Source of the DNA: Poindextera sp036494815
Lineage (GTDB): Bacteria; Pseudomonadota; Alphaproteobacteria; Caulobacterales; Caulobacteraceae
Length of the DNA stretch: 64,000 nucleotides
Reading direction: 5' to 3'
NCBI GenBank assembly: GCA_036494815.1
Contig: DASXNV010000030.1
Span: forward strand, 1 to 64,000
The notes beneath the pieces are model-generated. The model made no database searches. It worked only from the letters and a program-made list of their open reading frames with translations, and was not told where the DNA came from. Made by a program: the position numbers and the translations under genes. Shown here one piece after another: positions 24,338 to 32,736 of this stretch (positions are counted from its first letter, which is position 1; each line of letters begins with the position of its first letter).

Positions 24338-25816
24338 GTGAGCCCGTCCGATGATCCATTTTTCGCCGCCGAGTCCGCCGTCGAACCAGACGGCAACGCC
24401 AAAGCCTATTCCGTCTCGGAACTGGCCTTCGCGCTCAAGCGGACCTTGGAGGAGACCTATGGCTATGTCCGCCTGCGCGGCGAGCTGTCCAAGGTCACCA
24501 AGCACGCCTCGGGCCACTGCTATCTGACCATCAAGGACGATCGCGCCGCCATCGATGGGGTGGTCTGGAAGGGCCAGGTGCGCAACCTGGCCGTCCAGCC
24601 GCAGCAGGGCATGGAAGTGATCGTCACCGGCAAGATCACCACCTACCCCGCCTCGTCCAAATACCAGATGGTCATCGAGACCATGGAGCCGGCGGGCGTC
24701 GGCGCACTTTTAGCCCAGCTGGAAAGGCTGAAGGCCAAGCTCGCCGCCGAGGGGCTGTTCGCGCCCGAACGCAAGCGCCTGCTACCGACCAGTCCGGCCG
24801 TGGTCGGGGTGATCACCAGCCCGACCGGGGCGGTGATCCGCGACATCCTGCATCGCATCCGTGATCGCTGGCCCTGCCATGTGCTGGTCTGGCCTGTGGT
24901 GGTGCAGGGCGATCAGGCCGCGCGCCAGGTGGCCGCGGCCATCGCCGGCTTCAACGCCCTGACGCCCGGCGCCGCCACGCCCCGGCCGGACGTGCTGATC
25001 GTGGCCCGCGGCGGCGGTTCAGTGGAAGACCTGTGGGCGTTCAATGACGAAGCCTTGGCCCGGGCGGCGGCCGAGAGCGCCATTCCGCTGATCTCGGCGG
25101 TGGGCCACGAGACCGACACCACCCTGATCGACTTCGTCTCCGACCGCCGCGCGCCCACGCCCACGGCCGCGGCCGAGATGGCCACCCCGGTGCTGGCAGA
25201 GCTGCGCGCGGCGACAGCCGATCGTCAGAGCCGGCTGACCCGCGCCATGGAACGGCTGCAGGAGACCTGGCGCAATCGCCTGTCCGCCGCCGCTCGCGGC
25301 CTGCCCCGCCCCGCCGACATCATCGCCCTGGCCCAACAGCGCTTCGACATCGCCGCAGGCCGTTTGGGCGCGGGTCTTGAGCGCAACGCCGCCGTCCATG
25401 AGCGGGACCTGGCGCGGATCGCCGGGCGCCTATCTGCGGGTCTGCTGGCGCGGCCGCAGGCGCTGAAGGCCGCGCGGTTGGCGGAGTTTTCACAGCGCAT
25501 GGCCCCGGCGATCGAACGACGACTGGAGCGGGCCAGCGAACGGTTGGTCGCTCTGGACAAGCTGCGCGTCTCGTTCAATCCCGACGGCCCGCTGGCGCGC
25601 GGTTTTGCACGCGTACACCACGCCGACGGCAGCCTGGCCCGCTCGGCGGCTGACTTGCGGTCCGGCGAAACGGTGCGGCTGATGTTCGCCGATGGCGGGC
25701 GGGACGCCGTGGTTGAGGGCGAAGCCGGGGCAAGTCCGCCGCCGAAACCCGCGGCGAAGAAGCCCATATCCCCGGCAAAGCCGGTTTCCGCCTCAAATCA
25801 GGGCCGCCTGTTTTAG
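24338..25816 (+). CDS. xseA: Exodeoxyribonuclease VII large subunit
   Basis: XseA is the nuclease subunit of ExoVII, which trims single-stranded DNA. From GTG 24338 (GAGG a few bases upstream) it has 492 residues: N-terminal OB-fold (YSVSELAFALKRTLEETYGYVRLRGELS, GHCYLTIKDDRAAIDGVVWKG), catalytic domain (GVITSPTGAVIRDILHRIRDRWP, DVLIVARGGGSVEDLWAFNDEALARA, SAVGHETDTTLIDFVSDRRAPTPTAAAEMA), then a long helical region and a C-terminal tail. The small subunit XseB is not in the window. An earlier in-frame start is possible but reads through a poorly conserved lead. Confidence 0.95.
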   Translation: MSPSDDPFFAAESAVEPDGNAKAYSVSELAFALKRTLEETYGYVRLRGELSKVTKHASGHCYLTIKDDRAAIDGVVWKGQVRNLAVQPQQGMEVIVTGKITTYPASSKYQMVIETMEPAGVGALLAQLERLKAKLAAEGLFAPERKRLLPTSPAVVGVITSPTGAVIRDILHRIRDRWPCHVLVWPVVVQGDQAARQVAAAIAGFNALTPGAATPRPDVLIVARGGGSVEDLWAFNDEALARAAAESAIPLISAVGHETDTTLIDFVSDRRAPTPTAAAEMATPVLAELRAATADRQSRLTRAMERLQETWRNRLSAAARGLPRPADIIALAQQRFDIAAGRLGAGLERNAAVHERDLARIAGRLSAGLLARPQALKAARLAEFSQRMAPAIERRLERASERLVALDKLRVSFNPDGPLARGFARVHHADGSLARSAADLRSGETVRLMFADGGRDAVVEGEAGASPPPKPAAKKPISPAKPVSASNQGRLF

Positions 25817-25872
25817 CCGCCTACCGCGCGAGGGGGCTTGGAGCGCCGTCCAGTGGCGATTAAACTAAGTCC

Positions 25873-26097
25873 ATGAACGCCTACGACCGCGACCTTGGAA
25901 ATTCGGACCTCGCCACGCTGCATTATGGCGACGGCGAATACGCTGTGCTCAAGCCTGGCCGCTATGTGCTGTGCGCCATGACCGGAGCCAGGATCCCCCT
26001 GGACGCCTTGCGCTATTGGAACCCGGAGACCCAGGAAGCCTTCGCCGGCCCTGAGCAGGCCCTGGCGCGCTGGCGCCAGCTGCATCCGGACACCTAG
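25873..26097 (+). CDS. DUF2093 small protein
   Basis: The 74-residue protein has the DUF2093 pattern (LATLHYGDGEYAVLKPGRYVLCAMTGARIPLDALRYWNPETQEAF). In alphaproteobacteria it is usually found just after xseA, as here (56 bases). A single cysteine is present, so no zinc ribbon is evident. The function is unknown. It is followed almost immediately by the M23 peptidase frame. Confidence 0.85.
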   Translation: MNAYDRDLGNSDLATLHYGDGEYAVLKPGRYVLCAMTGARIPLDALRYWNPETQEAFAGPEQALARWRQLHPDT

Positions 26098-26099
26098 AC

Positions 26100-26939
26100 C
26101 TGGATCTCACCCGCCGCGCCCTTATCGTCGCCGGCGGATTTGCCGGCTGGGCAGTCCGCGCACAAGCAACTGCATCCGACCTCAGCCTTGACGGGCGCTA
26201 TCAGCAAGGCGGGTTCGCGCTCGGCCGCACCAAACCGCGCGCCCTGGTGCTGGTGGATGGGCAGTTGGCGGGCGCGGCCTCGAACCGCGGCCTGTTCGCG
26301 GTCGGTTTTGATCGCGACAGCGCCCCGAAGGTGCTGATCGAGACCCTTTGGCCCGGCGGCGGCGCGCGTCAGGCGCTCGACATCGCTTCCGGCCAGTTCG
26401 ACATCCAACGCATCGACGGCCTGCCCCAAGACCAGGTCGCTCCCGCCGATCCGGCCCTCCTGGCGCGCATCGCGGCCGAGGCCAAGCGCAAGGCGGCGGG
26501 TTTTTCCAGCGATATCGATGACGACGGCTTCAAGGATGGATTCATCCTGCCGGTGGAGGGCGCGCGGCTGTCGGCCCGCTTCGGCGGCCAGCGCATACTC
26601 AACGGCCAGCCCAATCGGCCGCACTATGGCTCCGACCTCGCCGCGCCGCTCGGAACATCGGTGCATGCGCCGGCGCCCGGTCGGGTCTCGTTCGCCGAGA
26701 CCGGATTGCATTTCGAGGGCGCCCTGATTCTGATCGACCACGGCCAGGGCCTGATCAGCGCCTATCTGCACCTGTCGCAGGTCGGGGTGGTCGCCGGCCA
26801 GTGGGTCGAACGCGGCCAGCCGATCGGCGCCGTGGGCATGGAGGGCCGGGCCACCGGCCCGCACCTGTGCTGGCGCATGAAATGGCGCGGCCGCAATCTG
26901 GATCCGATGCTGATGGTCGGCGCGCGGGCGCCCGCCTAA
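26100..26939 (+). CDS. Exported M23-family metallopeptidase, apparent CTG start
   Basis: Peptidoglycan endopeptidase-type protein of 279 residues if started at CTG 26100. The catalytic zinc set is present: H175 and D179 in HYGSD, H224 in YLHLS and H255 in GPHLCW. The only ATG/GTG/TTG start near the front is GTG 26247. It would remove a Tat/Sec-like signal sequence (LTRRALIVAGGFAGWAVRAQA) and the N-terminal domain LDGRYQQGGFALGRTKP, which are open in frame and typical of the family. The frame has no standard start between the stop at 26052 and 26247. Hence a CTG start, two bases after the DUF2093 stop, is the best reading. Confidence 0.8.
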   Translation: MDLTRRALIVAGGFAGWAVRAQATASDLSLDGRYQQGGFALGRTKPRALVLVDGQLAGAASNRGLFAVGFDRDSAPKVLIETLWPGGGARQALDIASGQFDIQRIDGLPQDQVAPADPALLARIAAEAKRKAAGFSSDIDDDGFKDGFILPVEGARLSARFGGQRILNGQPNRPHYGSDLAAPLGTSVHAPAPGRVSFAETGLHFEGALILIDHGQGLISAYLHLSQVGVVAGQWVERGQPIGAVGMEGRATGPHLCWRMKWRGRNLDPMLMVGARAPA

Positions 26940-27853
26940 TCCTTCAAACTTGCATAGGCCGCATCGGCCCAGCGCTTGTGCACCCAGAACCACTCCTCAG
27001 GACGCTCGCGGACCCGCGCCTCGACGAAGGCGTTGATCTGGCGCACCCCAGCCTCGACGTCCGCCTTCCGGTCACCGGTCTTCTGCAGCAGGATCGGTTC
27101 GTGGGCGACGACCCGGAATCGGGCCCCCTTGAGTCGCTGCACGGACATGGGTTGCAGCACCCCGCCAGCGCGCAGCGCCAGCTTGGTCGGGCCAGACGCG
27201 GTATGGGCCAGATGGCCGAAGAACGGCGCGGCGATCCCGCGATTATTTTTCTGGTCGTTCATCAGGGCGACCGATTCGCCCCGATCCATGGCCTGCAGCA
27301 TCTCGCGCGTGCCGTCCGCGCTCTTTGGGGCGAACATCCGCACGCCATAGCGACGGCGGCTCTTGATCATGGCTTCGTTGAAATAGGGATTGTTCGCGGC
27401 GCGGCCGGTGATCACGCAAGCGACCCCGGCCGCGAGGATCACCGAGGGCATTATCTCGAAATTGGACAGGTGGCCCGAGACGAACACCACCGGCGGGCCA
27501 TGCTCGGCGATCGCCTTCAGTCGATCCCACCCCACCACCTCGACCCGGCCCGTGGCGGGCGTGAGCCGATCCATCATGGTGAACTCGGCGAAATAGCGGC
27601 CGACACTGCCCCATTGAGCATGAGCGATCCGATCACGCTCGGCCTTGTCCATATGGGGAAAAGCCAGGCGCAGATTGCGTTCAACCGTCTTGTGGACGCT
27701 GGTCAGCGGCCCCAGGGCCTGAAGTAGCCAACCGCCAAACGCCGAAGCGGCGTCCACCGGCAGCAGCCGCAACAGCCCGCTGACGAGATCGTAGCCGAGC
27801 GCTTCCAGCCGCCAGGCCAGCTTCTGTCCAAGGGGAGCGGTGACGGGATCCAA
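26936..27853 (-). CDS. LpxL/HtrB-like lipid A acyltransferase
   Basis: Late lipid A acyltransferase family, 305 residues, inner membrane. The HX4E active-site motif is H128-E133 in SGHLSNFE. Other conserved parts: NLRLAFPHM (about 60-68), ALMNDQKNNRGIAAPFFG, then EEWFWVHKRW close to the end. The fatty acid transferred cannot be read. It lies some 6 kb from the lpxK operon, convergent with the M23 gene, whose stop it overlaps by four bases. Confidence 0.88.
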   Translation of the reverse strand: MDPVTAPLGQKLAWRLEALGYDLVSGLLRLLPVDAASAFGGWLLQALGPLTSVHKTVERNLRLAFPHMDKAERDRIAHAQWGSVGRYFAEFTMMDRLTPATGRVEVVGWDRLKAIAEHGPPVVFVSGHLSNFEIMPSVILAAGVACVITGRAANNPYFNEAMIKSRRRYGVRMFAPKSADGTREMLQAMDRGESVALMNDQKNNRGIAAPFFGHLAHTASGPTKLALRAGGVLQPMSVQRLKGARFRVVAHEPILLQKTGDRKADVEAGVRQINAFVEARVRERPEEWFWVHKRWADAAYASLKD

Positions 27854-27996
27854 ACTCTGGCCAATCCAACAAAAAGGCGTCGCGAAACAACGAAACGGGA
27901 GACGCGCGGCAGGCGAACTCCCGCCGCGGCATATCGCTTGCGGTGGGAAAGTCCGACCGTCCCGCCTTGGGACGCACGGTATTGAAAGGCGAGCAC

Positions 27997-28380
27997 GTGG
28001 GCAACGAAATCGACCTTCACCTGGGCAAACGGCTGCGTCGCCGTCGCCGACTGTTGGGCCTGACCCAACAGCAATTGGCGGAGTCCGTCGGGGTGCGGTT
28101 CCAACAGATTCAGAAATACGAATGCGGCGCCAACCGCATCTCGGCCGCCCGGTTGTGGAAGCTGGCCGAGGCGCTGGAAGTGCCAGTGGGCTATTTCTAT
28201 GACGGCCTGGTGACCAATGCGCCGATCGAGGTTCCCGCCGAACGCAACGAGAATGGCGAGATCCTCGCGCGCAAGGAAACCCAGGATCTGATTCACGCCT
28301 ATTACCAACTGGGCGAGCGTCCGCGCCGGCGTCTGCTGGACCTGGCCAAATCGCTGCATACCGAAGTCGAGCTGAGCTAG
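27997..28380 (+). CDS. XRE-family helix-turn-helix regulator
   Basis: The 127-residue protein has an N-terminal HTH_3 domain (LGKRLRRRRRLLGLTQQQLAESVGVRFQQIQKYECGANRI, about 8-47), continuing WKLAEALEVPVGYFYDGL. A short C-terminal region of about 60 residues ends in DLIHAYYQLGERPRRRLLDLAKSL. This layout is common in alphaproteobacterial Cro/CI-type global regulators. The start is GTG 27997; an upstream GTG 27943 is in frame. It diverges from the LpxL-like gene and ends in a hairpin at 28390. Target genes unknown. Confidence 0.88.
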   Translation: MGNEIDLHLGKRLRRRRRLLGLTQQQLAESVGVRFQQIQKYECGANRISAARLWKLAEALEVPVGYFYDGLVTNAPIEVPAERNENGEILARKETQDLIHAYYQLGERPRRRLLDLAKSLHTEVELS

Positions 28381-28389
28381 GAATCTTTG

Positions 28390-28415
28390 AGGCCGGGCCG
28401 CCCAGCTCGGCCTTT
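28390..28415 (+). terminator. Hairpin terminator after the XRE regulator
   Basis: AGGCCGGGC (28390-28398) pairs with GCTCGGCCT (28405-28413) with a single mismatch and a six-base loop, followed by TT. It lies ten bases after the regulator stop codon. Confidence 0.55.
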
Positions 28416-28448
28416 CCTGTTCATGGCGAAGCCGCTAAGGGCAGGGCC

Positions 28449-29267
28449 ATGTCCGCTACAGATCTCGCCTCCGCCCGACTCGATGCGCTCGACGCCTTTC
28501 TGCTTGAGCTGAACCAGACTTCGGCCAAGGTGATCGAGCCTCTGTTTCGCGCCCAGCACGGGCTGGAGAACAAGGCCGGGCCCGGTGATTTCGACCCGGT
28601 GACCAAGGCCGACAAGGGCGCCGAGGCGGCCATCCGCGCCCTGATCGCCCAGCGATTTCCCGAACACGGCGTCATCGGTGAGGAGTATGGCCAGGACCGG
28701 CCTGACGCCGAGTTCGTCTGGGTCTTGGATCCCATCGACGGCACGCGCGCCTTCATCGCTGGCCTGCCCGTGTGGACCACCCTGATCGGCCTGCGGCACC
28801 AGGGCCACGCCGTGCTGGGTTCGATCGGCCAACCCTATATCGGCGAAATCTTCATCGGCGATGCGCGCGGATCGCGCCTGGTGACGTCCGGCGGAGCGCG
28901 ACCGCTGCGCGTGCGCGCCTGTTCCACTCTCGACCAGGCGATCGTCGCCACCACCGATCCGGTGCTGTTCAAGGACGGCCAGGACGAGGCCTGGCGCAGG
29001 CTGCGCGCCGCCGTGCGCCTGGCGCGGCTGGGCTGCGACGCCTATGCCTACGCCATGGTGGCCGCGGGATGCCTGGACCTGGTGGTCGAGACCGGCCTGA
29101 AGCCCTGGGATATCGAGGCGGCCATCCCGGTCTTGGCTGGCGCCGGCGGCTATGTCACCGACTGGCGCGGAACGACCATCGGCACGCAGGGCGGTCAGAT
29201 GCTGATCGGCGGCGACCGGGCGGCCCTGGACCAGGCGGTCGAAATTCTCAAGCCCGCGGCGCTATAG
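28449..29267 (+). CDS. hisN: Histidinol-phosphatase, inositol monophosphatase family
   Basis: HisN removes phosphate from histidinol phosphate in histidine synthesis. The 272-residue protein has the family metal sites: GEEYGQDRPD (about 78-87), DPIDGTRAFIAGLPVWTTLIGL (about 94-115) and KPWDIEAAIPVLAGAGG (about 218-234). The NKAGPGDFDPVTKADKGAE lead-in and the GLPVWTTLIGL version are those of HisN rather than CysQ. It is monocistronic and overlaps the end of the convergent hydrolase gene by 20 bases. Confidence 0.88.
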   Translation: MSATDLASARLDALDAFLLELNQTSAKVIEPLFRAQHGLENKAGPGDFDPVTKADKGAEAAIRALIAQRFPEHGVIGEEYGQDRPDAEFVWVLDPIDGTRAFIAGLPVWTTLIGLRHQGHAVLGSIGQPYIGEIFIGDARGSRLVTSGGARPLRVRACSTLDQAIVATTDPVLFKDGQDEAWRRLRAAVRLARLGCDAYAYAMVAAGCLDLVVETGLKPWDIEAAIPVLAGAGGYVTDWRGTTIGTQGGQMLIGGDRAALDQAVEILKPAAL

Positions 29268-30222
29268 CTTCGACCAATCTGTCGAACTCACGCCAGAACT
29301 GGGCGCGGATGGCGTCGGTCTCCATCAGGATCTCGTGATAGGCGCCGGCGACCTCCACATAGCGCGCGCCGGGAACCCGCGCCGTCACCGCCTTCTGATC
29401 GGCATTGTTCACCAAGGTGTCGAGTTCAGCGCCCGTCACCACCAGCGGCAGGGCGATGCGCGTCACCTCCGGCGCCCTATGCAGCCAGTCCACCGCCTTG
29501 AAGGCGCTGTTCAGCCAGCCCCAGGTCAGGTTGCCCAGGGCCAGATCGCGGTCGGCCAGGATCTGGGCGCGGGTGCGGTCATAGCGGGCGTGGTCGTGGG
29601 TCAGGCGGTCCGTTTCAAACCTGGTGGAATAGGGGTCGGTCACCGATCCCAGCACATAGTCGCCGCCACGTCCCAGGCCGGTCATCAGGCCCGCCAACGC
29701 CCGCGCCAGCCAAGCCGGAGTCGAGCCGGTATTGAGGCCCAGCATCGGCGCCGACAGGATCGCCGCATCGAAACCGCCGACACCCTTGGCCAGGGCGGTG
29801 AGAGTCAAACACCCGCCCATGGAATGGCCCATGGCGATGCGCGGGTGCGGCAGGCGCGCATCAAAGGCCGCCATCAACCGGCGAAAATCCTCGATGAAAT
29901 CCTCATAGCCTTGGGCGTGACCGCGCAACCGGTCAGGCAGCAAGCGGCTTGATCGGCCCTGGCCGCGCCAATCATGCGCCAGGACGCAAAAGCCTCGCGC
30001 CACCAGCTCGCCGACCACCTCGACATATTTCTCGATCGGCTCTGTCCGCCCAGGGCTCAGCACCACCGAGCCCACCGGATTTTCCGCCGCCGCATAGGCC
30101 GCGCGCATGGGCAGGCCGCCGGCGCCCTCGTACCAGATCGCAGTTGTTCCTGGCGGAAACGGCGCGTCGGCGAACGACAATAAGGGGGCCGGTTGGCCGA
30201 TGACGGTGGTCTGGGCGTCCAT
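29248..30222 (-). CDS. Alpha/beta hydrolase, lysophospholipase-like
   Basis: Serine hydrolase of about 324 residues from ATG 30222 (the TTG/other starts upstream add only a short leader). It has the PldB-like pattern: VVLSPGRTEPIEKYVEVVGEL, then VLAHDWRGQGRSSRL, then the nucleophile elbow AMGHSMGG (about 130), and a C-terminal GAYHEILMETD with the catalytic His. No signal peptide is seen. Probable monoacylglycerol or lysophospholipid hydrolase; the substrate is inferred. It follows the exported methyltransferase gene by 31 bases on the opposite reading order of the same strand. Confidence 0.87.
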   Translation of the reverse strand: MDAQTTVIGQPAPLLSFADAPFPPGTTAIWYEGAGGLPMRAAYAAAENPVGSVVLSPGRTEPIEKYVEVVGELVARGFCVLAHDWRGQGRSSRLLPDRLRGHAQGYEDFIEDFRRLMAAFDARLPHPRIAMGHSMGGCLTLTALAKGVGGFDAAILSAPMLGLNTGSTPAWLARALAGLMTGLGRGGDYVLGSVTDPYSTRFETDRLTHDHARYDRTRAQILADRDLALGNLTWGWLNSAFKAVDWLHRAPEVTRIALPLVVTGAELDTLVNNADQKAVTARVPGARYVEVAGAYHEILMETDAIRAQFWREFDRLVEAIAPRA

Positions 30223-30253
30223 GGGGTCAGCTTGGCCGCCTCGGCGGCTCAAG

Positions 30254-31135
30254 TCAAAGCGGCTTGCGGAACCTCAAGGTCATACGGTCGCTTTCGCCAA
30301 TGGCCTGGAAGGGCCGGGTGTCGAACTTGGGATCGGGCGGCTGGCCCTCGGGGGCTGTGCGCAGGGTGGGCGGCAGCGTCCAGACCCCGAAGGGATGGTC
30401 GCGCTGGTCCTTGGGATTGGCGTTGATCTCGCTGGCGGCTTCGAAGGCGAAGCCTGCCTCCTTGGCCATCTGCTGGACATAGGCTTCCTGGACATAGCCG
30501 TTCGAGGCCAACACGTCCTGCACCCCGCCGGGCGCCGCCCGGTGCGCTTCAACACCCAAGGCGCCGCCGGGCTTGAGGGCGGCGAAGGCGTCATGAAAGG
30601 CCTTTTCGGCGACGCCGCCGCGCATCCAGTCATGCAGGTTGCGCAGGAACAGGGCCAGGTCGCACGAAGCGGCCGGCGCCACCGGACCCGACGTGGGCCC
30701 AAAGGCTGTGAAATTGACTTTGCCGTAGAGCCGGGGGCGAGCCTGGAGCCTTTGCTCGAAAGCCTGCGCCACCTGCTGGGCGGCCGGATTGTTGGGCATG
30801 ACATTGGCCGCGTAGAGGGTCCCGCCCGTGCCAGCCAGAAACGGCGCCAGGATGTCCGTGTACCAGCCTGCGCCGGGCCAGAATTCGACCACCGTCATAC
30901 CGGGTTTGAGGCCCCAGAAGTTCAGACTCTCAAGCGGATGGCGCCAGGCGTCGCGCGCCCGATCCTGGGGCGAGCGCCAGGCGCCGGACACCGCCGCCTC
31001 CAGGGTCGTGGCCGGGCCGGCGAGCGCCGCCGCTCCGGCGGAGGCTGTGCGGTTGGCTGCGGAATGTCGCTGACAGGCGGTCAGGCCCACAGCGCCGACG
31101 GCGGAGAGCAGGCTGCGGCGGGAAAGGCTGGTCAT
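30254..31135 (-). CDS. Exported SAM-dependent methyltransferase-like protein (COG4798 type)
   Basis: From ATG 31135 the product has 293 residues. The N-terminus SLSRRSLLSAVGAVGLTAC looks like a Tat-type or lipoprotein signal with a cysteine at its end. The methyltransferase fold begins with WGLKPGMTVVEFWPGAGWYTDILAPFL, followed by DLALFLRNLHDW and ALKPGGALGVEAH. Periplasmic relatives of this group exist in proteobacteria, and their substrate is unknown; SAM is not expected in the periplasm, which makes the enzymatic role uncertain. It starts upstream of, and probably leads, the hydrolase gene. Confidence 0.8.
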   Translation of the reverse strand: MTSLSRRSLLSAVGAVGLTACQRHSAANRTASAGAAALAGPATTLEAAVSGAWRSPQDRARDAWRHPLESLNFWGLKPGMTVVEFWPGAGWYTDILAPFLAGTGGTLYAANVMPNNPAAQQVAQAFEQRLQARPRLYGKVNFTAFGPTSGPVAPAASCDLALFLRNLHDWMRGGVAEKAFHDAFAALKPGGALGVEAHRAAPGGVQDVLASNGYVQEAYVQQMAKEAGFAFEAASEINANPKDQRDHPFGVWTLPPTLRTAPEGQPPDPKFDTRPFQAIGESDRMTLRFRKPL

Positions 31136-31262
31136 GGTGCGGTTCACACCCCGATCCCTCGACATAACGCCCATCCCCGCAGGCCATCCACGCCAAGGCT
31201 TAGCGCGGACGGCTCACGGGGTCAAAAGCGCGGGACGCGCTAGCTGGCAGGCGAACCAGGAC

Positions 31263-32651
31263 TTAGTCCGCTGGCCGCCAGTTGCCGTGGAAGCCGAAGG
31301 GAACGCGGCGGGGAACCTCGGCGGTGGCGATGGGGCCGGCGGCCACATCCTGGGCGTCGAACACCATCAGCTCACTGCGGTCCTCCTGGGCGCGATAGGC
31401 CACGGCCACCAGCCAGCCATCACCTTCGTCCGCCGAGGCCGAGCGGGGCGTGAACACGGGCTCGGAGATAGCGTCTCCCGCGGGCGATGCGTAGGTGGTC
31501 CGCTTGCCCGTTTGAAGATCGATATGGGCGATCCCGTCCGCCCGGTTCTCGCCCGCACGTCCGGTTTGGGCGGCGAACCAGCCATGGCGATAGGACAGGC
31601 CCGAGCGCCGCTCGTCGAAGCGGGGAAATTCGCCCGGCAGGTCGTCGATATAGTCCCGTTTGATATGGTCCGAGCCGCCGGCCAGATCGAAGGTCCAGCG
31701 GGCCAGGCGCGCCTCGGCCTTGTCGCCGCGGCTCCCATCAGCCTTGGGGAACAGCGGCGCGCATTCGTACTGCATCACATCGGCGAAGATCTTTTCGCCC
31801 TCTTCCCAGGCGTTCATCACGTGGAAGACATAGTTGGCCTCGGTGTTGAACCAGCGGATGGTCTCCACCCCGGCGTCGCGCCGCATCACGCCCACATAGG
31901 CGCCCTTTTCAGGCTCCCAGGCGAACGCCGGCCCGCCGCTCATGGCCCGCTGCAGGTCGCCGGTCAGAGGCAGGACCGGAAACAGCACATGGCTCTGAGT
32001 GACCATGAAATCATGGATCATGCTGCAATAGGGCGCTTCAAAGCTCTCGCGCCGGACCAGCCGACCGGCCGCGTCGGCGACGCCGTAGCTCACCTTGGCC
32101 GAGAATGGCATGGCGTCGTCCATATAGGCGAAGAACACCATCTCGCCGGTGTTGGGATCGATCTTGGGGTGGGCGGTGACCTTGCCGCCCAGGTCCACAT
32201 AGCCCTGGGTCTCCAGGGTCAACGGATCCATCCGCGTCGCCGGATGGCCTTCTTCCAGAGCCAGCAACCGACCGCCGTGCCAGAAGATATTGGTGTTGGC
32301 CACGCCGCTGTCCTTGCCCAGGGTCACCGGGTCGGCGGTGCGCGGATCGCCCCAGGTGTTGAACAGCCTGCGGCCAGCCTCATGCTCCATCGTCCATTTC
32401 GGCGTGCGCACATAGCGGTTGGAATAGCGGACCTTGCCGTCCTCCACGTGGAAGCCGTGGATCATGCCGTCGCCGATGAACCAGTGATAGTCGGTGTCCG
32501 GTTCGAACTGGGGGTTGGGACCGTTGCGATAGAGGCTGCCGGCCAGGCCACGAGGCATCTCGCCCGTCACCTTGAGCTCGAAATCGTCCTCGCTGCGCAC
32601 CGGCGCGAAATTGCCGCGCAGAAAGGGGCTGGTCGTTTGCGATCCGTCCAT
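31263..32651 (-). CDS. Carotenoid oxygenase-family protein
   Basis: Non-haem iron dioxygenase of 462 residues in the RPE65/carotenoid cleavage/stilbene oxygenase family. The four iron-ligand histidines are in the expected contexts: VTAHPKIDPNTGE, SMIHDFMVTQSH, YVFHVMNAWEEG and PFGFHGNW at the C-terminal end. The start MDGSQTTSPFLRGNFAPV is standard, as is SLYRNGPNPQF. The substrate could be a carotenoid, apocarotenoid or lignin-derived stilbene. A TetR regulator is divergent across an 85-base gap holding two inverted repeats, which suggests substrate-induced control. Confidence 0.92.
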   Translation of the reverse strand: MDGSQTTSPFLRGNFAPVRSEDDFELKVTGEMPRGLAGSLYRNGPNPQFEPDTDYHWFIGDGMIHGFHVEDGKVRYSNRYVRTPKWTMEHEAGRRLFNTWGDPRTADPVTLGKDSGVANTNIFWHGGRLLALEEGHPATRMDPLTLETQGYVDLGGKVTAHPKIDPNTGEMVFFAYMDDAMPFSAKVSYGVADAAGRLVRRESFEAPYCSMIHDFMVTQSHVLFPVLPLTGDLQRAMSGGPAFAWEPEKGAYVGVMRRDAGVETIRWFNTEANYVFHVMNAWEEGEKIFADVMQYECAPLFPKADGSRGDKAEARLARWTFDLAGGSDHIKRDYIDDLPGEFPRFDERRSGLSYRHGWFAAQTGRAGENRADGIAHIDLQTGKRTTYASPAGDAISEPVFTPRSASADEGDGWLVAVAYRAQEDRSELMVFDAQDVAAGPIATAEVPRRVPFGFHGNWRPAD

Positions 32652-32673
32652 GATGGCCTCTCCCGTTCTAATT

Positions 32674-32698
32674 TTTACGATGTAAATTTATACTGTAT
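32674..32698. promoter_or_regulatory. Divergent operator between carotenoid oxygenase and TetR genes
   Basis: Two adjacent inverted repeats: TTTAC-GAT-GTAAA at 32674-32686 and ATAC-T-GTAT at 32690-32698. The stretch is strongly A/T-rich against the GC-rich background and sits about 25 bases from the oxygenase start and 40 from the tetR start. It is a natural TetR binding site that would cover both promoters. Confidence 0.6.
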
Positions 32699-32736
32699 GA
32701 CTATAGGGTCTGCAAGAGATTTTTTCTGGAGCATCG

